Both the position numbers and the translations under genes were made by a program. Under the pieces are notes generated by a model. It saw only the letters and a list, made by a program, of their open reading frames with translations, was not told where the DNA came from and searched no databases. Below are positions 35,506 through 57,198 of a stretch of DNA of 64,000 bases, piece by piece (position 1 is the stretch's first letter; each line of letters opens with the position of its first letter). Source of the stretch: Meloidogyne chitwoodi (lineage: Eukaryota > Nematoda > Chromadorea > Rhabditida > Meloidogynidae); NCBI GenBank assembly GCA_015183035.1, contig JACZZP010000003.1, forward strand, positions 124,001-188,000, read 5' to 3'.

Positions 35506-38500
35506 GAAAATAAATAAATTCGTAAAGAACAAAAAAAATTTTTTTCTTCCGGAAACCGTTAAAATGATCAAACAATAAAAAAATTTTTTAAATTTAATTT
35601 TAGTTTTAAAATATATAAATTTAATGAAAAAAATTCTAATTAAAAAAAATTAAATTGTTTTGTGCGCGCATCTTTTTAAAGATTAAATTAATTTTTTTTT
35701 AAATTAACGAGAAAAAAAAAATAAATATAAGGCAAATTGTTATGAGAAAATTTGTTTAAAATTAATGAGAAGAAAAAATTGAAAAAAGGAACAGAAAAAA
35801 AATTAAAAAATTATTTAAAAAAAGTTTGCGTAAAAAAGGAAGAAATTAAAGAAGAGAAAAGGTAATGGGAAAATTAAATAAAAATATAAAAAAAAAATTT
35901 TTTTAAAGGTTAAAATGTGTAAAATAAAATTATTTAAAAGTGTAAATTTAAATAAAAATAATTAAATAAAAATAAATTACTTAGACTCAAAAACACAATT
36001 TAAAAAAAGTCAAAAATAAAAAAATTACTTAGACTCAAAAAGACCAAAAAATTACTTAAAACTCAAAAATACATAAAAAAAACTCCCACCTTACAAACAA
36101 AACTTGAGAAAATTGTTTGCTGCTGTTCGTCTCTTCACTCTGCTGCCACAGTGTTTCTATTATTATTTTTAGTTGTTGTTGTTGTTTCCAATGTTTTTAC
36201 AATTTTGTAATGAACATCATTGTTTTGTTGACCATAAAAACATTAATTTCCTCTTCTTTTAAAGTAGTGTTGAAACAGTCTTAAAAAAATTAAAAAATAA
36301 AAATTAAAGAAAAAAAGAAACTTTGTTATATATTGAGATGAAATAAAAAAAGCCACAGGTGTGTATTGTTGCTGTTGTTGATTGACGAAAATTATTATTT
36401 TTTAATAATAAATTATATTTAATAAATCAGAAGAATTAAAATAAATAAATAAATCCATTTTGACGTCTTTATTTAAATAAACATTTTTTTGTTTTAAATT
36501 TATTTGCTGCAAATCTAAAATAATAAAACATTTTTAGTAAAAAATTTATTTATTTTTGATGGACAAGTATATTAATAACATGACAAGTTGGAAAATATAA
36601 ATGAGTTTTAAGTGTGTGTATTTAATAAATTAAAAGAAGAGAAGAGAGAGAGGATAAAATGTTGAGTGACAGATGTTGTTGTTGAGGTGAAGATAATTTG
36701 CTTTTATATGATTTTGATTTAATATTTCTGAAAAATCAGAATTTTATTAAAACTTAAGAAATACAAAAATCAGAATTTTATAAAAACATTACGAAAAATT
36801 AATAAAAATCAGAATTTTATAAAACATTACGAAAGATTAATAAAATAAAGTTTTAATTTTGCTTAGGAAAAAATAAATAAAAAGATAAATTTGACATATT
36901 AAAAACATTAAAATAAATAATCTATTAATAAATTTTAGTTGGATCAAATTACTACTTAATAATATATTTTAAAAAAGTCAATCCTTAAATCAAAAAAATA
37001 TATGTTAATAATAATTTTAATTTTTCGAAAATATTATGTGTCAAGTAAAATATGTTTTTATGTTTTAAATAATTATTATTAAAATGAGAAGATATGAAAG
37101 TACAAAGATTGCAAAGAGAAATATAAATGACCAAGGAAAAGAAAAAGGAAAAGAGAAAGAAGAAAAAAATATGTACCCAAATGAGAAAATAAAAGAGAAC
37201 AACGCAACTTTTAAAAATTAAATAAAATATAAAAAAGAGGGAGTCACCATAAATAATATAAAAATACAAAATCAGAAAAATAATGAAAAAACAAAAAAGA
37301 ATACAAAAAAATAAAGGATTTTTTAATTAAAAATAACTAATTTTAGCTTTTTATTTTTTTATTTATTTAATTTTTAACACACTGCAAAAACTCTCCCAAC
37401 AATCTCCCATTTCCTAAGGCAATTTGAATTAATGAAATGCGATATCCTCAATATTTTTACGGGTTTCTTCATAAAATTAATCTTTTTCTTTTACTTTTTT
37501 TTCAATTTAGAGCTAATAAAATAAAAGAAATTACTACTACTACCCTTTCACAATAAAAATAAAAAGAAAATTTAAAAATAAAAAATTGGCCTAAATTTAT
37601 ATTTAAGATAGTAATGTTTAAAAATAATAAAAATATTAAGAAAAAATATACAAAATCAGAAAAATACAAATCAGAAAAATTCTGGTCAAGAAAAACAATC
37701 TAAAACACATAAGGAAACACAAAAGAAATAAAGAGAAAACAAAAATATTTAGAAATACAAAAATCAGAATTTCTTGAACATATAATGTAGACTTTATTTT
37801 TTTTATTTTTTTTTAGAGCAAAAACACCAAACAGAATATTAAAAGAAACAAACAAAAACAGAAGTAAGAAAATTATGTTTTTTTTTAAATCAGAAAAACA
37901 CATTTAAAGGATTAAAAAAATTGGTCAAAAACAATTAATTTTAGATTAAATAAATACCTTCAAAAGTAAAATGCGGGAAAAAATGAATAGAAAGAATAAA
38001 TAAATATATCTATTTAAAAACAAATTGCCCAATATATTTTTGAGTATATAATATTACCAGCCAAAAAAAAAGAAAATAAATAAATAGGAAAAAGATTAAC
38101 TTTTCGTTTGTTGTAAAAAAGCTTTTGAGTCAATTTTCTTTTTTACCCCAAGGGTGCTGTGAATTTTTAATGAGAAAAGGAAGAAAAGAATATGTATTTT
38201 TGTGGGTTTAAAAATAAATATGTAGCAAGTACGTAAATATATAATTTAATTATTCAATTTAAAGTATTTAGTTTTATTGATTTTGCACTATAAAGAAATT
38301 TGAGAAAATAGAAAACCAGAAAATAAACAAAACAGAAACATAAAAAAAATAAAGATCAGAATTACTTACATTAGAAGCAAGAGAGAAGAACAAAACCAAC
38401 AAAACATTGAACATAAATACAAACCAGAATATTTGTTGATGTTTTTGAAGATAAATATACCTATCGCAAAGATGATCAGAACCATAAACATAAGAATCTA

Positions 38501-38668
38501 AAAAAAAACAAATAAATAAAAATCAGAATTATTATAAGCCTTAAATATAAGCTTTTCCCCATTAATTATCACTAAAAAATTAAATATGCAGTAATAAAAA
38601 GTATTTGACAAATTAAAAAAAAATAAATGAATGATAGCAATAAAAATATAAATTAAATAAAAATTTAT

Positions 38669-47953
<9,285 letters not shown>

Positions 47954-49974
47954 TTTTTATTATAATATTTTTATTTTGCCTAAAAATTGAGTTTTTAATT
48001 TAATAAACGTAATAAATTAAATATAAAAATTATTTTCTATCAATAGGATTCGAACCTTCGACCCTTTGAGGGGAAAACTTGAAATTTTCCCACTACACCA
48101 AAAAAAAATATTTTTTTATTTTTTGACATTTTCATAGATTTTTTAGGCACAAAGACAGAAGATAAATAAAAAAAATACTTTTTAATTAGTAAAGTAATAT
48201 AAAATAAAGAAAGATTCAAAAATCAAAAAAAAAGTGGACAACAGAAAAATAGAAAACAAATAATTTTTTCTCTTTTTCTCTCTCCGTTCTCTGACAATAC
48301 TCTCTAAACATTCTCTCTTTAATAACTGGACAATTAAAAAAAAACAAGAGAAAATTTATTTAAAAAAAATTTTTCTGATAAATATGAGAAAAAAGAGATC
48401 TACACAACAAAACTTAATATTTTTTCCCTCAAAAAAAAATAAATAAATAAAAATATATTTATCTGCCTGGCACATTCCTTCACCTATAAAATACATCACA
48501 CACCTGGCCTTTTTTTCTTTAAATTATATAAATATATTTATTTTTATTAATAAAACTTTTTTATATATTATTTTTCTCTTAATTTTCTTTCTCTGAATCA
48601 CTTCTTTAACTTTCTAAAAATTCTTAAAAAAATGTGGTAGAAGAAAATGAAAGAGCAACAATAATAAAAGAAAATTATTGGAGATAACAAAAACAAAAAA
48701 AGAAAATTGATGGACAATTATATATATTAGGACACAAAAAATAAAAAACAATTGATTTTTGAAGGAGAAAATAGATAAATATTTTTTAAAAATGATTGGA
48801 AGAAAATATTTTATGGAATTTCTATTGTTATCTCCTAATAGGCTCTTTTAAGCAGTTGTCTATAAAAAGAAATAATACAATGTGTTTTTATTAATCATAA
48901 AAACACATTTTTAGAGGATAAACATTTATTTTTCTCTTTTAATAACACAAAACATTCCGGAAAACAACAAAAACACTCAAAACATAGTTTACTGTAAATA
49001 AATAAAAACAGAAAAACACAAAACATTTCCGGAAACATTTAAAATTTGAAAAACAAACAAAGTTGTGTGTACATTTTCCGGAAAACAATTAATAAAACAT
49101 GTTTTATATAAAACTTAAATTAATTTTACAAACTTAAAAAAATTGTAAAAAACAAACTTTAAGAGATCTTTTAGTGTAAATATAATAATAGTAAAAACAA
49201 CAATTGGTCATTTTGTTTTGTGATTTTATATATATTTTCAACAAATAATAAAACAATTTTTATATTTATATATGCTTGTTTACCCTTAATAGCAGTTGTC
49301 TCTAATTTTTAAAATAATAAAAAGGTCATTTTTAATATAAAAAAAAAATATTTTTTTTGTTAAAATGCCTAAATTCCTTCCTAAAATTTTTTTTTATAAA
49401 CAAAAAAAAATTAAAACAAAATAATATATTTAATTTATTTTAAAGTGACAGAATTAACACTCTTTATTTTAAAATTGTTTAATAAAAATTTTAAACTCTT
49501 AAATCTGATTAATTAATCTTTCACAAAAAAAAGTTTCTTTATTAAATTAAATTAAAAAAGAAAATATTTTTAAAAATAAATAAAAATACCATTGTTGTTG
49601 CATGGCTTACAACACAACAAATGAGTGTTATTCGTCCACTTTTGAAAAAAAAGAAATAAAAAAAATTAATTAAAATTTCTCCTTCAATAAAAAAATAATT
49701 AAATAAATTAATACAATATTATTGAAATTAATTTAAAAAAAAAAGAAGCAACAATTTTTTATCTAAAAATTTAAAAAAAAAAAAGAAAATAAAAGTATAT
49801 AATATATTAAACAAAAAAAAAGAAAAGAATTGGTTTCATATTTTTTTTTAACTTTGAGGAAAAAAAATAAAAATTCCTCAAAATTAATAAATAAAAAAAT
49901 ATATAATTAAAATTAAATTTAAAAAAAACCATATTTATTATTTTCTCCTTCTTTTAATTTAAAAATGTCCTCTT
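47954..49974. other. Spacer between TMC and eIF2A genes
   Basis: Two kilobases upstream of the TMC start and downstream of eIF2A. It contains a tRNA-like element at 48043-48103, a run of CCGGAAA-type motifs at 48955-49085, and AAACAAACTT-type low-complexity DNA. No TATA box or exon could be supported. Confidence 0.5.
48043..48103 (-). other. tRNA-like element upstream of TMC
   Basis: Minus strand: TGGTGTAGTGGG (A-box-like), a 7-bp stem GGGAAAA/TTTTCCC around the loop TTTCAAG (anticodon position TCA), a short extra arm, then GGTTCGAATCC (perfect B-box). The acceptor stem is not convincing. If transcribed it would be a class II-like tRNA with a UCA anticodon; a pseudogene is the more cautious reading. 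Confidence 0.5.
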
Positions 49975-52900
49975 TTATCCTTCTTCTTCCTTATAATTTT
50001 TTTGTTCTTCTTCTTCTTGTTGTAATTTAAGTTTTTTAATTTCATTCAAAATTTTATCTTCATTTTTTATTTTTTCAATTTGATTAATTTCCAAATTTTT
50101 TCCACAACTTTGACGTTCTTTTAAATTTTTTATATCATCCAATTTTTTTTGTAATGAACGAAGTTTTTTTTCTGTTTCATTTAATCCTGTTCCTCCTCCT
50201 CCAGTAGTAGAAGTAGAAGAATTATTATTATTACCTCCACCTTCTTTTTTGCTTCCTCCTGTTTTTGTTGTTGATTTTCCTCCTTTTTGATTATTATTTC
50301 CTAAAAATTAAAAAAAAATTTTTTAATTTAAATCCATAAAATTAAACTAATTAAAATAGAAAACCGCACACCGGCTTTGAACCTCTCCTTTCAGTCAGCT
50401 TCGCTGGCATATTATAGGCGCGAGCCCTACCGACTGAACCACAAAGACACTAAAACATTTTCTCTTTTATTTATACATAAATCAAAGAAAATGCTTAGTT
50501 TTTCTTATTTTAAAGAATATTTACCCCAAAAAAATTTTTTTTAATAAAAAAATAAATAAATTAAAACCTCTCAAATGTGGAGGTATATAAACTCCTTGCG
50601 AAGTTACAGCTCCCTTTGGAAGATTATCAATTAAAGAAGTATTATTAACACAATATCCCATTTTTAAATTTTTTTCTTTCTGTTCTCTGTTAGGTTCTTC
50701 AATTACAAATTTTGAATAAGCATTACTAGGCTTCCATTTTACCTTTTTTTTTTAAAAAAATATTTATTTTATTTAATTAAAAAAAACCTCCCAAAGCTCT
50801 TCTTTTTCAAACAAATATTCATCAACTTTTATTCCTTGATAAGTCCAAATTCTATAGCCATTATCTGTTCTTAAACGAGGTGCAGTTGTTGATGTACTTT
50901 TTAAGAAAATATAAATTTAAAAAAATTAAAAAAAACCAAATATGTTGTCCATCAGGTGCCCAACCAAAATGTGTTGTATGAGGAACACAAAATTGACAAA
51001 TTTCTTTTCTTGTTGCCAAATTCCAAAATTCCATTCTACCAGAAGATATATTTCCAAAACCACAAGTTACCAATATTGTTGATTGTGGATTATAAAAAAT
51101 TTCATTTCGATGCCCTTGTCCAATATCCCAAATAATATCACCTTTTAAGTTGAATATTGTTACCTTTTTAAAAGAATTAAAAATAATAAAAAATTAAATA
51201 AAAAACCTTGGAAGGCATAAAACCAAAACAAACACAAAATTCTTTAGAATTAGGTGCCCATTCAACAGAATGTACTGGACCTTCCTTGTCCAAAGGTACT
51301 TGAAAACATGAACCTCCATCTTTTGTTAAAATACAATAAATATGGCTAACACCATAATAAGATTGATTTGATTTATCAACATCTACTGAAGCTGTTACTA
51401 ACAGAGCAGAACCTTTAAAAATTAAAATTTAATTAAAAAATAAATTTTTGGACTTTTTTTTAGTTAAAAAACTTTAAAGAAAATTAAAATTAAAAAAAAA
51501 ATTTTTTCTCAAACCTTTACAATTCCAATTCATTACACAACGATCACAAGTAAACGAAGCTTTTGTATAAATTACATCTAAAGTATCATTTAATGCTCTC
51601 AATTGAATAAGTGCTGGTTGATTCTTTTTATTAATTAAAAAAAAAAATAATTACGGAAAGGTTTAAATATTTTTGTAAAAACTTTCCGGAAAATAATTTT
51701 ATTTGTGTTTGTATAAGTTTTTCCGGAATGAATAACAAACTATTGTATAAACAATCGTAAAGTTTTATTGTTTGTTTTTGTTCTGAAATGTTTACTATTG
51801 CATAAACTTTCTGGAAAAATTTTTAAAATATTTGTGTTTTGTATATGTTTGTTTTGGAAAAAACATATATTATAATTTTCCGGAAGTTTTATTATAAACA
51901 AATACAAAAATAAATAAAAAAAAACCTTGGAAGGAATAAAACATCCCATATATGGAGTTAATCCTGGACTTAGAGAAAATTGAGCAATGTCTTTAATAAC
52001 AAATTTGTTTGAATGTTTTTCTAAAAAAATTAAATTAATAAAAAAAAATTTAATTATATAAAAATAAACCAAAATTCCCATTTTTATAAAATAAAATTTC
52101 TGAGCCTTTAATTCTGACAGCAATAGAATCATCTTCAGTAAAATAAGGCCTCCAAACTGCCTTAAAAAATTAAACAATAAAAATAATTTTTTATTTAATT
52201 TTAAGAAAACCTGTTTATCAGCTATTAAAGTAGCCAAAAGTTTTCCTGTTGGAACTTCCCAAAAACGTAAATTTGGATTTGGTGTTTTAATTGTACCATC
52301 TTCGTTCATTCTTGTTCCATAAATTACATATCTAAAAATTAATATAAAGAAGAAAATTTTTAAAAATAAATTAATAAATATACGGTTCATAAGTAATCAT
52401 ATATTTGTCTTTTGGCGAAAATAAAATGCTCTGAGTTCTTCCAAATTCTTTTGAAAAACATTCCCGTCCTGTAGAGGTTTCTATTAATATGGTTCTTAAA
52501 GTAATAAGTTAAAAAAAATTAAATTGAAAAAAAACCTTGAAGAATCACAAAATGAAAAATATGCCCCATTATTGCTAAATTTAAAACAGCGACAATGTGC
52601 TTCTTTTGGATCTCTATAAAATTAAAAAAAAAAATTTTTTAATTTGAATAAACAAATGTGATTATTTAATTTTTATGAATCCCCAAAATGTTGAGTAAAA
52701 AAAATATTTTTTTTTCGACATGTAGAGAAAACGCAAAAACTTGAGGCTCTAACAGAACGTAAGAAGATCACTTTTTCCAAAATACTAATTAGCAAAAGAG
52801 GTGAAAGCTAACCCACTAAACAAACTTAGTTTTACAGCATTAAACAACCCTCTAAATACAAATATCGCCATAGACTTTAAAATAAATAAACCCAAATTAT

Positions 52901-53042
52901 TACAATTTTTCTCCAGCCAATTCTTCAGGTTTTCCGAGTCCTCGTTTTAATGAAAAACCGGTAGAGCCACGAACTAAAGATATTAATTTATTTTAAAAGA
53001 AATAAAAAATATAAATAAACCTGCATATATCAAATCTGTCAT
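49975..53042 (-). CDS. eif2a: Eukaryotic translation initiation factor 2A (eIF2A)
   Basis: Cytosolic factor, a WD-like beta-propeller that binds 40S subunits and can deliver initiator tRNA under special conditions. About 580 residues are read from a dozen exons, close to the human length. The start MTDLIYA is at 53042 (exon 53021-53042), joined to VRGSTGFSLKRGLG, matching the VRGSEG start of human eIF2A. Further family marks are GTIKTPNPNLRFWEVPTGK, CGFGNISSGRMEFWNLATRK, HFGWAPDGQHI, APRLRTDNGYRIWTYQG and ELWEVKWKP. After the propeller, YIPPHLRG corresponds to the human YRPPALR linker. The C-terminal coiled coil (KKLRSLQKKLDDIKNLKERQ) ends at the stop at 49975. Introns are short, and two hold repeats (tRNA-like element at 50365; CCGGAA motifs at 51660-51900). 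Confidence 0.9.
50365..50448 (-). other. tRNA-like element in an eIF2A intron
   Basis: Minus strand GTGGTTCAGTCGGTAGGGC is a good D-arm/A-box and GGTTCAAAGCC a T-loop/B-box. The loop between them, CCTATAATA, sits on a weak stem, and an extra arm AGCGAAGCT is visible. The stems carry several mismatches. It lies in the intron of about 50302-50568, on the same strand as the gene, and is much less AT-rich than its surroundings. Confidence 0.5.
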
Positions 53043-53695
53043 TATCTATATACTATATATATAATTTACAAAAGAAATCTGATAAATTATTTAGATATAT
53101 AAGAAGATAAAAATATCTATTTATTTAAATATATTTGTGTGTAGACAATACTAGAACATGGCAGAGGCTAAAAAATTATCGATTATTTATTAAAAAAACA
53201 GAGAAAAAATGATTTTATAATAGATACACTTATATAATGATCTGAAAAAAATTGTTGAAAACTTTCGAAAAGAGTGTTTTTAGCTTTTAAGAGTGCCCAA
53301 TTTTTTTTTAAATTTTATAAGTGATCAATAAACTTTTTATATATCAATTAAAAGTAAGTTCTAAAGAGATTTTTTTAACAATTGGTTACATGTAGTATAC
53401 GAAAAAAGCAAAACAAATTCAAAAAAAATCAAGAAAAAAGAAAGAAAAATTGACCTTAAAAAAGTGAAAAATGAACATAAAAATGACTCTATTACTCTGT
53501 CATACACTATTTCCTTCACAAAATTACTTTAACACTCTGTTATACACTATTTCTTTTTTACACTATGCCAAACATAAAAATTGTGTATATATAAACCTAA
53601 ACTTTTAATTAACTTTACAAACACAATTACCCATCCCTATAATATCTTCAACTTTTTTCTACATATATTCAATTCTAAATATTATATATATAAAT
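53043..53695. promoter_or_regulatory. Divergent region between eIF2A and the LITAF array, with LITAF copy-1 promoter
   Basis: 53490-53560 holds two copies of the block TTACTTTAACACTCTG + TTATACACTATTT, then ACACTATGCCAAACATAAAA and a TATA-like TGTATATATAAACC at 53582-53595, about 105 bp before the ATG. The same arrangement precedes all five LITAF genes. The eIF2A-proximal part shows nothing recognisable. Confidence 0.6.
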
Positions 53696-54192
53696 ATGGG
53701 TGCTAATCAATCTCAAGGACAATTTCTTGGCCATAAACCTCATTTTGTAAACAAATTTTTTTAAATTTAAACATTATTTATTTTCTTTAAGGTTTACTGT
53801 CCGAATTGCGAGGAAGCTAAGTTTACTAAAGTCGAATATGAAAATGGTAAAACTGTATTGATGATACGCGTTTGTACTGCTTATATCTGCACGTTTGTTT
53901 TTAGTTAAAAAAATTAATAAATTTTTTTTTAATTTTAAAGGATGATCGTTTTGTTTATATTCTTCGCGATATTCCTTCGTACATCTTCTACGTCTTTCGA
54001 TTTTAATATTTTGTGGATTGTGGGGTTTGTTTTTTTTAATTTTATTGAGAATGTTCCTCCCTTTTTTAAAGAGTTATGTTTATCGTATTTTGTGTTCATA
54101 CATACACTACCAATTACTACAAAGATTGTAAACATTACTGCACTAAATGTGGAACATATATTGGCATACATACACCTGGTGAACAAGTATAG
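53696..54192 (+). CDS. LITAF-domain membrane protein, copy 1 (diverged)
   Basis: LITAF/SIMPLE-type proteins sit on endosomal or plasma membranes through a zinc-stabilised hydrophobic hairpin. Four exons with short introns give about 118 residues. The N-terminus MGANQSQ fits the N-myristoylation motif MGxxxS. The first zinc half is VYCPNCEEAKFTKVEY, the second KDCKHYCTKCGTYIG. Two hydrophobic stretches lie between (MIVLFIFFAIFL and ILWIVGVMFIVF). It differs from copies 2-5 in the middle exons and lacks their CxILPxxC stretch, ending HTPGEQV. Spliced sites use GTAAAC or GTTTG donors and AAAG acceptors. It shares its promoter with the other copies. Confidence 0.85.
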
Positions 54193-54815
54193 AGATATTC
54201 AACCACCAAAATTAATTAAAAATAAATAACGTATACGTATATTTGTGTATATTTATATAAAAAAGGAGAGGTTATGTTTATTTTAAAAATATATTTATTT
54301 TCTCTAAACAAAAACAAAAAAACATAACCTCATATTAGGTATATATTTATTTATATAACATTAAAATTTTTTCCCTTTGTTGTTTAATTTTATAAAAAAT
54401 AATAATATTTTTAATGTATTTTTGATGTAATTAATAAAATGAGAGAATATAGATTGTTTATATAAACATTAAATTTTTTATCACAAAAAAATAAGCTTAA
54501 ACCCAACTTTAATTATACAAAAAGAGAAAAAATAAATACCTACTGATTTTAACAGAAACATTAAAATTACTTTAACACTCTGTTATACACTATTTATTTT
54601 TATTAAATTACTATAACATTCTCTCATACACTATTTCTTTTTATTAAATTACTCTAACACTTTATTATACACTATTTCTTTTTTACACTATGCCAAACAT
54701 AAAAATTGTGTATATATAAACCTCAACTTTTAATTAACCTTACAAAACACAACTATCTCTATAATATCTTCAATTTTTTTCTACATATATTCAATTCTAA
54801 ATATTATATATAAAT
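54193..54815. promoter_or_regulatory. Spacer and promoter of LITAF copy 2
   Basis: After copy 1 comes a TTTGTGTATATTTATATA-type 3' region. Then 54570-54690 has three copies of the TTACT-TAACAC-TCTGTTATACACTATTT block, ACACTATGCCAAACATAAAA, and TGTATATATAAACC at 54709-54722. Confidence 0.65.
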
Positions 54816-55333
54816 ATGGGTGCTAATCAATCTCAAGAACAAATGCTTGGTCCTGGACCTCATGTGGTAAAATAAAATTTTTTTTTTAATTTCTTTTTTA
54901 AAAGATTTATTGTAAAACATGCAAGGAAAATAAGCTTTCTAAAATTGAATATGTAAATGGTTCTACGGGATGGGTTTTTTGCGTTCTGTTGTCTTTGGCA
55001 TGGATGTTTGTTTTTCTAATTAAAAATTTTTTTCTATTTTTTAAAGATCAGTCGCCATAATACTGTTCGACTTGCTTTCCAAAAATTTTACATGGGATAA
55101 ATTTTTTGAAATGTCAGCTTATTTATTGTTTTTAGGGTTTGTTTTTTTTAATTTTTTCTAATTTCCCCCCTTTTTAAAAAAAAAGATTAGTCTTTACCCC
55201 ATTCTGCATTCTTCCACTCGTCTGCAATAACTGTAAGGATCGTAAACATTATTGTACTCAATGTGATACATATATTGGAAAATGCCAAGCTGGAAATCGT
55301 CAAAATAATCAAGTGACGTATATGTATATGTAG
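54816..55333 (+). CDS. LITAF-domain membrane protein, copy 2
   Basis: Four exons, about 129 residues. It starts MGANQSQEQMLGPGPHV (myristoylation motif), then IYCKTCKENKLSKIEYVNGS (first Cys pair), hydrophobic GWVFCVLLSLAW and ISVAIILFDLL, a polar link FTWDKFFEMSA, YLLFLGLVFTPFCILPLVC, and the second Cys pair in DRKHYCTQCDTYIGK. The spacing between the Cys pairs is longer than in vertebrate LITAF, with room for more than one membrane segment. The tail is Asn/Gln/Tyr/Met-rich and ends TYMYM. Confidence 0.88.
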
Positions 55334-56032
55334 TTAAATAAAAAGAAACATATAATTCCTCCAAATCATATTTTGTAGGTATATATTTATATAGGAAATA
55401 TAATTTTTTTCTTCCCTCTTTTTGTTGATTTCTTATTAAAAAATTTTTTTTAATAAATTAATTATAGATAAAGATTATTTGTATATAATTTTGAATCTTT
55501 TTTTTATGTATTGATTCTTTCTCCTATTTTATCATTAAAATTATAATTAAAAATAGAAAATACGTTTTTAGCGAATTCTGTAATTTTTTCCCTCCCTTTG
55601 TTGTTTGTTTTTATTAAAAAAATAATATTTAAATGTATTTTTGATGTAATTAATAAAATGAGAGAATATAGATTGTTTATATAACCATTCAATTTTTTAT
55701 CACAAAAAAAATAAGCTTAAATCCAACTTTAATTATCATTTCGACAAAAAAATAAATAAATACTGATTTTAACAAAAACATTAAAATTACTTTAACACTC
55801 TGTTATACACTATTTATTTTATTAAATTACTATAACATTCTCTCATACACTATTTCTTTTTATTAAATTACTCTAACACTATTATACACCATTTCTTTTT
55901 TACACTATGCCAAACATAAAAATTGTGTATATATAAACCTCAACTTTTAATTAACCTTACAAAACACAATTATCCCTATAATATCTTCAATTTTTTTCTA
56001 CATATATTCAATTCTAAATATTATATATAAAT
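55334..56032. promoter_or_regulatory. Spacer and promoter of LITAF copy 3
   Basis: Begins with the common 3' block ACATATAATTCC...TTTTGTAGGTATATAT. It ends with three TAACA(C)TCT...ATACACTATTT units at 55790-55915 and TGTATATATAAACC at 55925-55938. Confidence 0.65.
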
Positions 56033-56591
56033 ATGGGTGCTAATCAATCTCAAGAACAAATGCTTGGCCCTAAACCTCATGTGGTAAAATAAAAATTTGT
56101 TTTTATTTATTTAATTTCTTTTTTAAAAGATTTATTGTAAAACATGCAATGAAACTAAACTTTCTAAAATTGAATATGTAAATGGTTCTAACGGATGGTC
56201 TTTATGCATTATGTTGTCTTTTTGCTGGATGTTTGTTTTTTAATTAAATTAAAAAAATTAATTTTCTCTCTATTTTTTAAGAGTGTTCTCCGTAAGTATG
56301 TTCAGCCTTCTTTTCAAACATTTTACATGGGATAAGTTTTTTGAATTGTCAGCTTATTTATTGATTATAGGGTTTGTTAATTTATTTCTTTTTAATTTAC
56401 TACATTTTTAAAGATTAGTCTTAATCCCATGCTGCATTCTTCCATTCTTCTGGAATAACTGTAAAGATCGTGAGCATTATTGTACTCAATGTGATACCTA
56501 TATTGGAAAATATAAAGCTGGAAGTGGTCAAAATTATCAAATGATGGGTCATAATCATATGATGTATATGTATATTCCACCATCATCATAA
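56033..56591 (+). CDS. LITAF-domain membrane protein, copy 3
   Basis: Same four-exon plan as copy 2. N-terminus MGANQSQEQMLGPKPHV; first Cys pair IYCKTCNETKLSK; hydrophobic WSLCIMLSFCWIVFSVSMFS; FTWDKFFELSAYLLIIG; then VLIPCCILPFFWNNCKDREH and YCTQCDTYIGKY. It has the longest tail of the family, Met/His/Tyr-rich, ending MYIPPSS. It is very close to copies 4 and 5, so the duplications are recent. Confidence 0.88.
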
Positions 56592-57198
56592 ATTAATTAA
56601 AAAAAACATATAATTCCCCCAAATAATATTTTGTAGGTATATAATTTATATAAAATAATAATTTTTTCATCCCTCTTTGTTGTTTTCTTATTAAAAAAAA
56701 TTTTTCTTTAATAAGTTAATATAGATAAAGATTATTTGTATATAATTTGGAATCTTTTTTATGTATTGATTCTTTCCCCTATTTTATCATAAAAATTAGA
56801 ATTAAAAATAGAAAATACGTTTTTAGCGAATTCTGTAATTTTTTCCCTTTGTTGTTTGATTTTATTAAAAAAATAATATTTATATGTATTTTTGATGTAA
56901 TTAATAAAATGATCAATTTTTTATCACAAAAAAAATACGTTAAACAAAACTTTAATTATCATTTCGACAAAAAATAAATAAATACTGATTTTAACAAAAA
57001 CATTAAAATTTCTTTAACACTCTGTTATACACTATTTATTTTTATTAAATTTCTTTAACACTCTGTCATACACTATTTCTTTTTTACACTATGCCAAACA
57101 TAAAAATGTGTATATATAAACTCTCTTTTTTTAAAATCCTTAAAAATACAATTATAGTCATTAAACCTTTTTTCTACAATATTTTCAATATATAATAA
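56592..57198. promoter_or_regulatory. Spacer and promoter of LITAF copy 4
   Basis: Repeats the 3' block (TTTTGTAGGTATATAA) and the GATTATTTGTATATAATTT segment. Promoter: two ATACACTATTT units at 57003-57085 and TGTATATATAAACTC at 57108. The distance to the ATG is shorter than in the other copies. Confidence 0.6.

Larger units (their letters stand above)
16956..38668. other. 21.7-kb gene-poor, repeat-rich AT desert
   Basis: I find no convincing exon here on either strand. The open frames present are Lys/Asn/Phe/Ile-rich and have no splice support. The region holds many copies of fold-back family A, two tandem arrays, one GC-rich MITE, scattered TTTCCGGAAA palindromes, and ATCAGAATTTT and TTCAAGTTTTAC motifs. 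A less AT-rich island at 36105-36235 might be a leader exon of the homeobox gene. The region lies 5' of the homeobox gene and 3' of the TMC gene, so it may hold developmental control DNA, but nothing seen proves that. Confidence 0.6.

Noticed and set aside
36985..37903. Two hydrophobic minus-strand frames (37269-36985 and 37903-37700)
   Set aside because: Residues are almost all F, L, I, Y, K and N, and they overlap ATCAGAATTTT repeats.
51740..52390. Single 216-residue minus-strand frame
   Set aside because: It is several eIF2A exons read through their introns; the correct product needs splicing.
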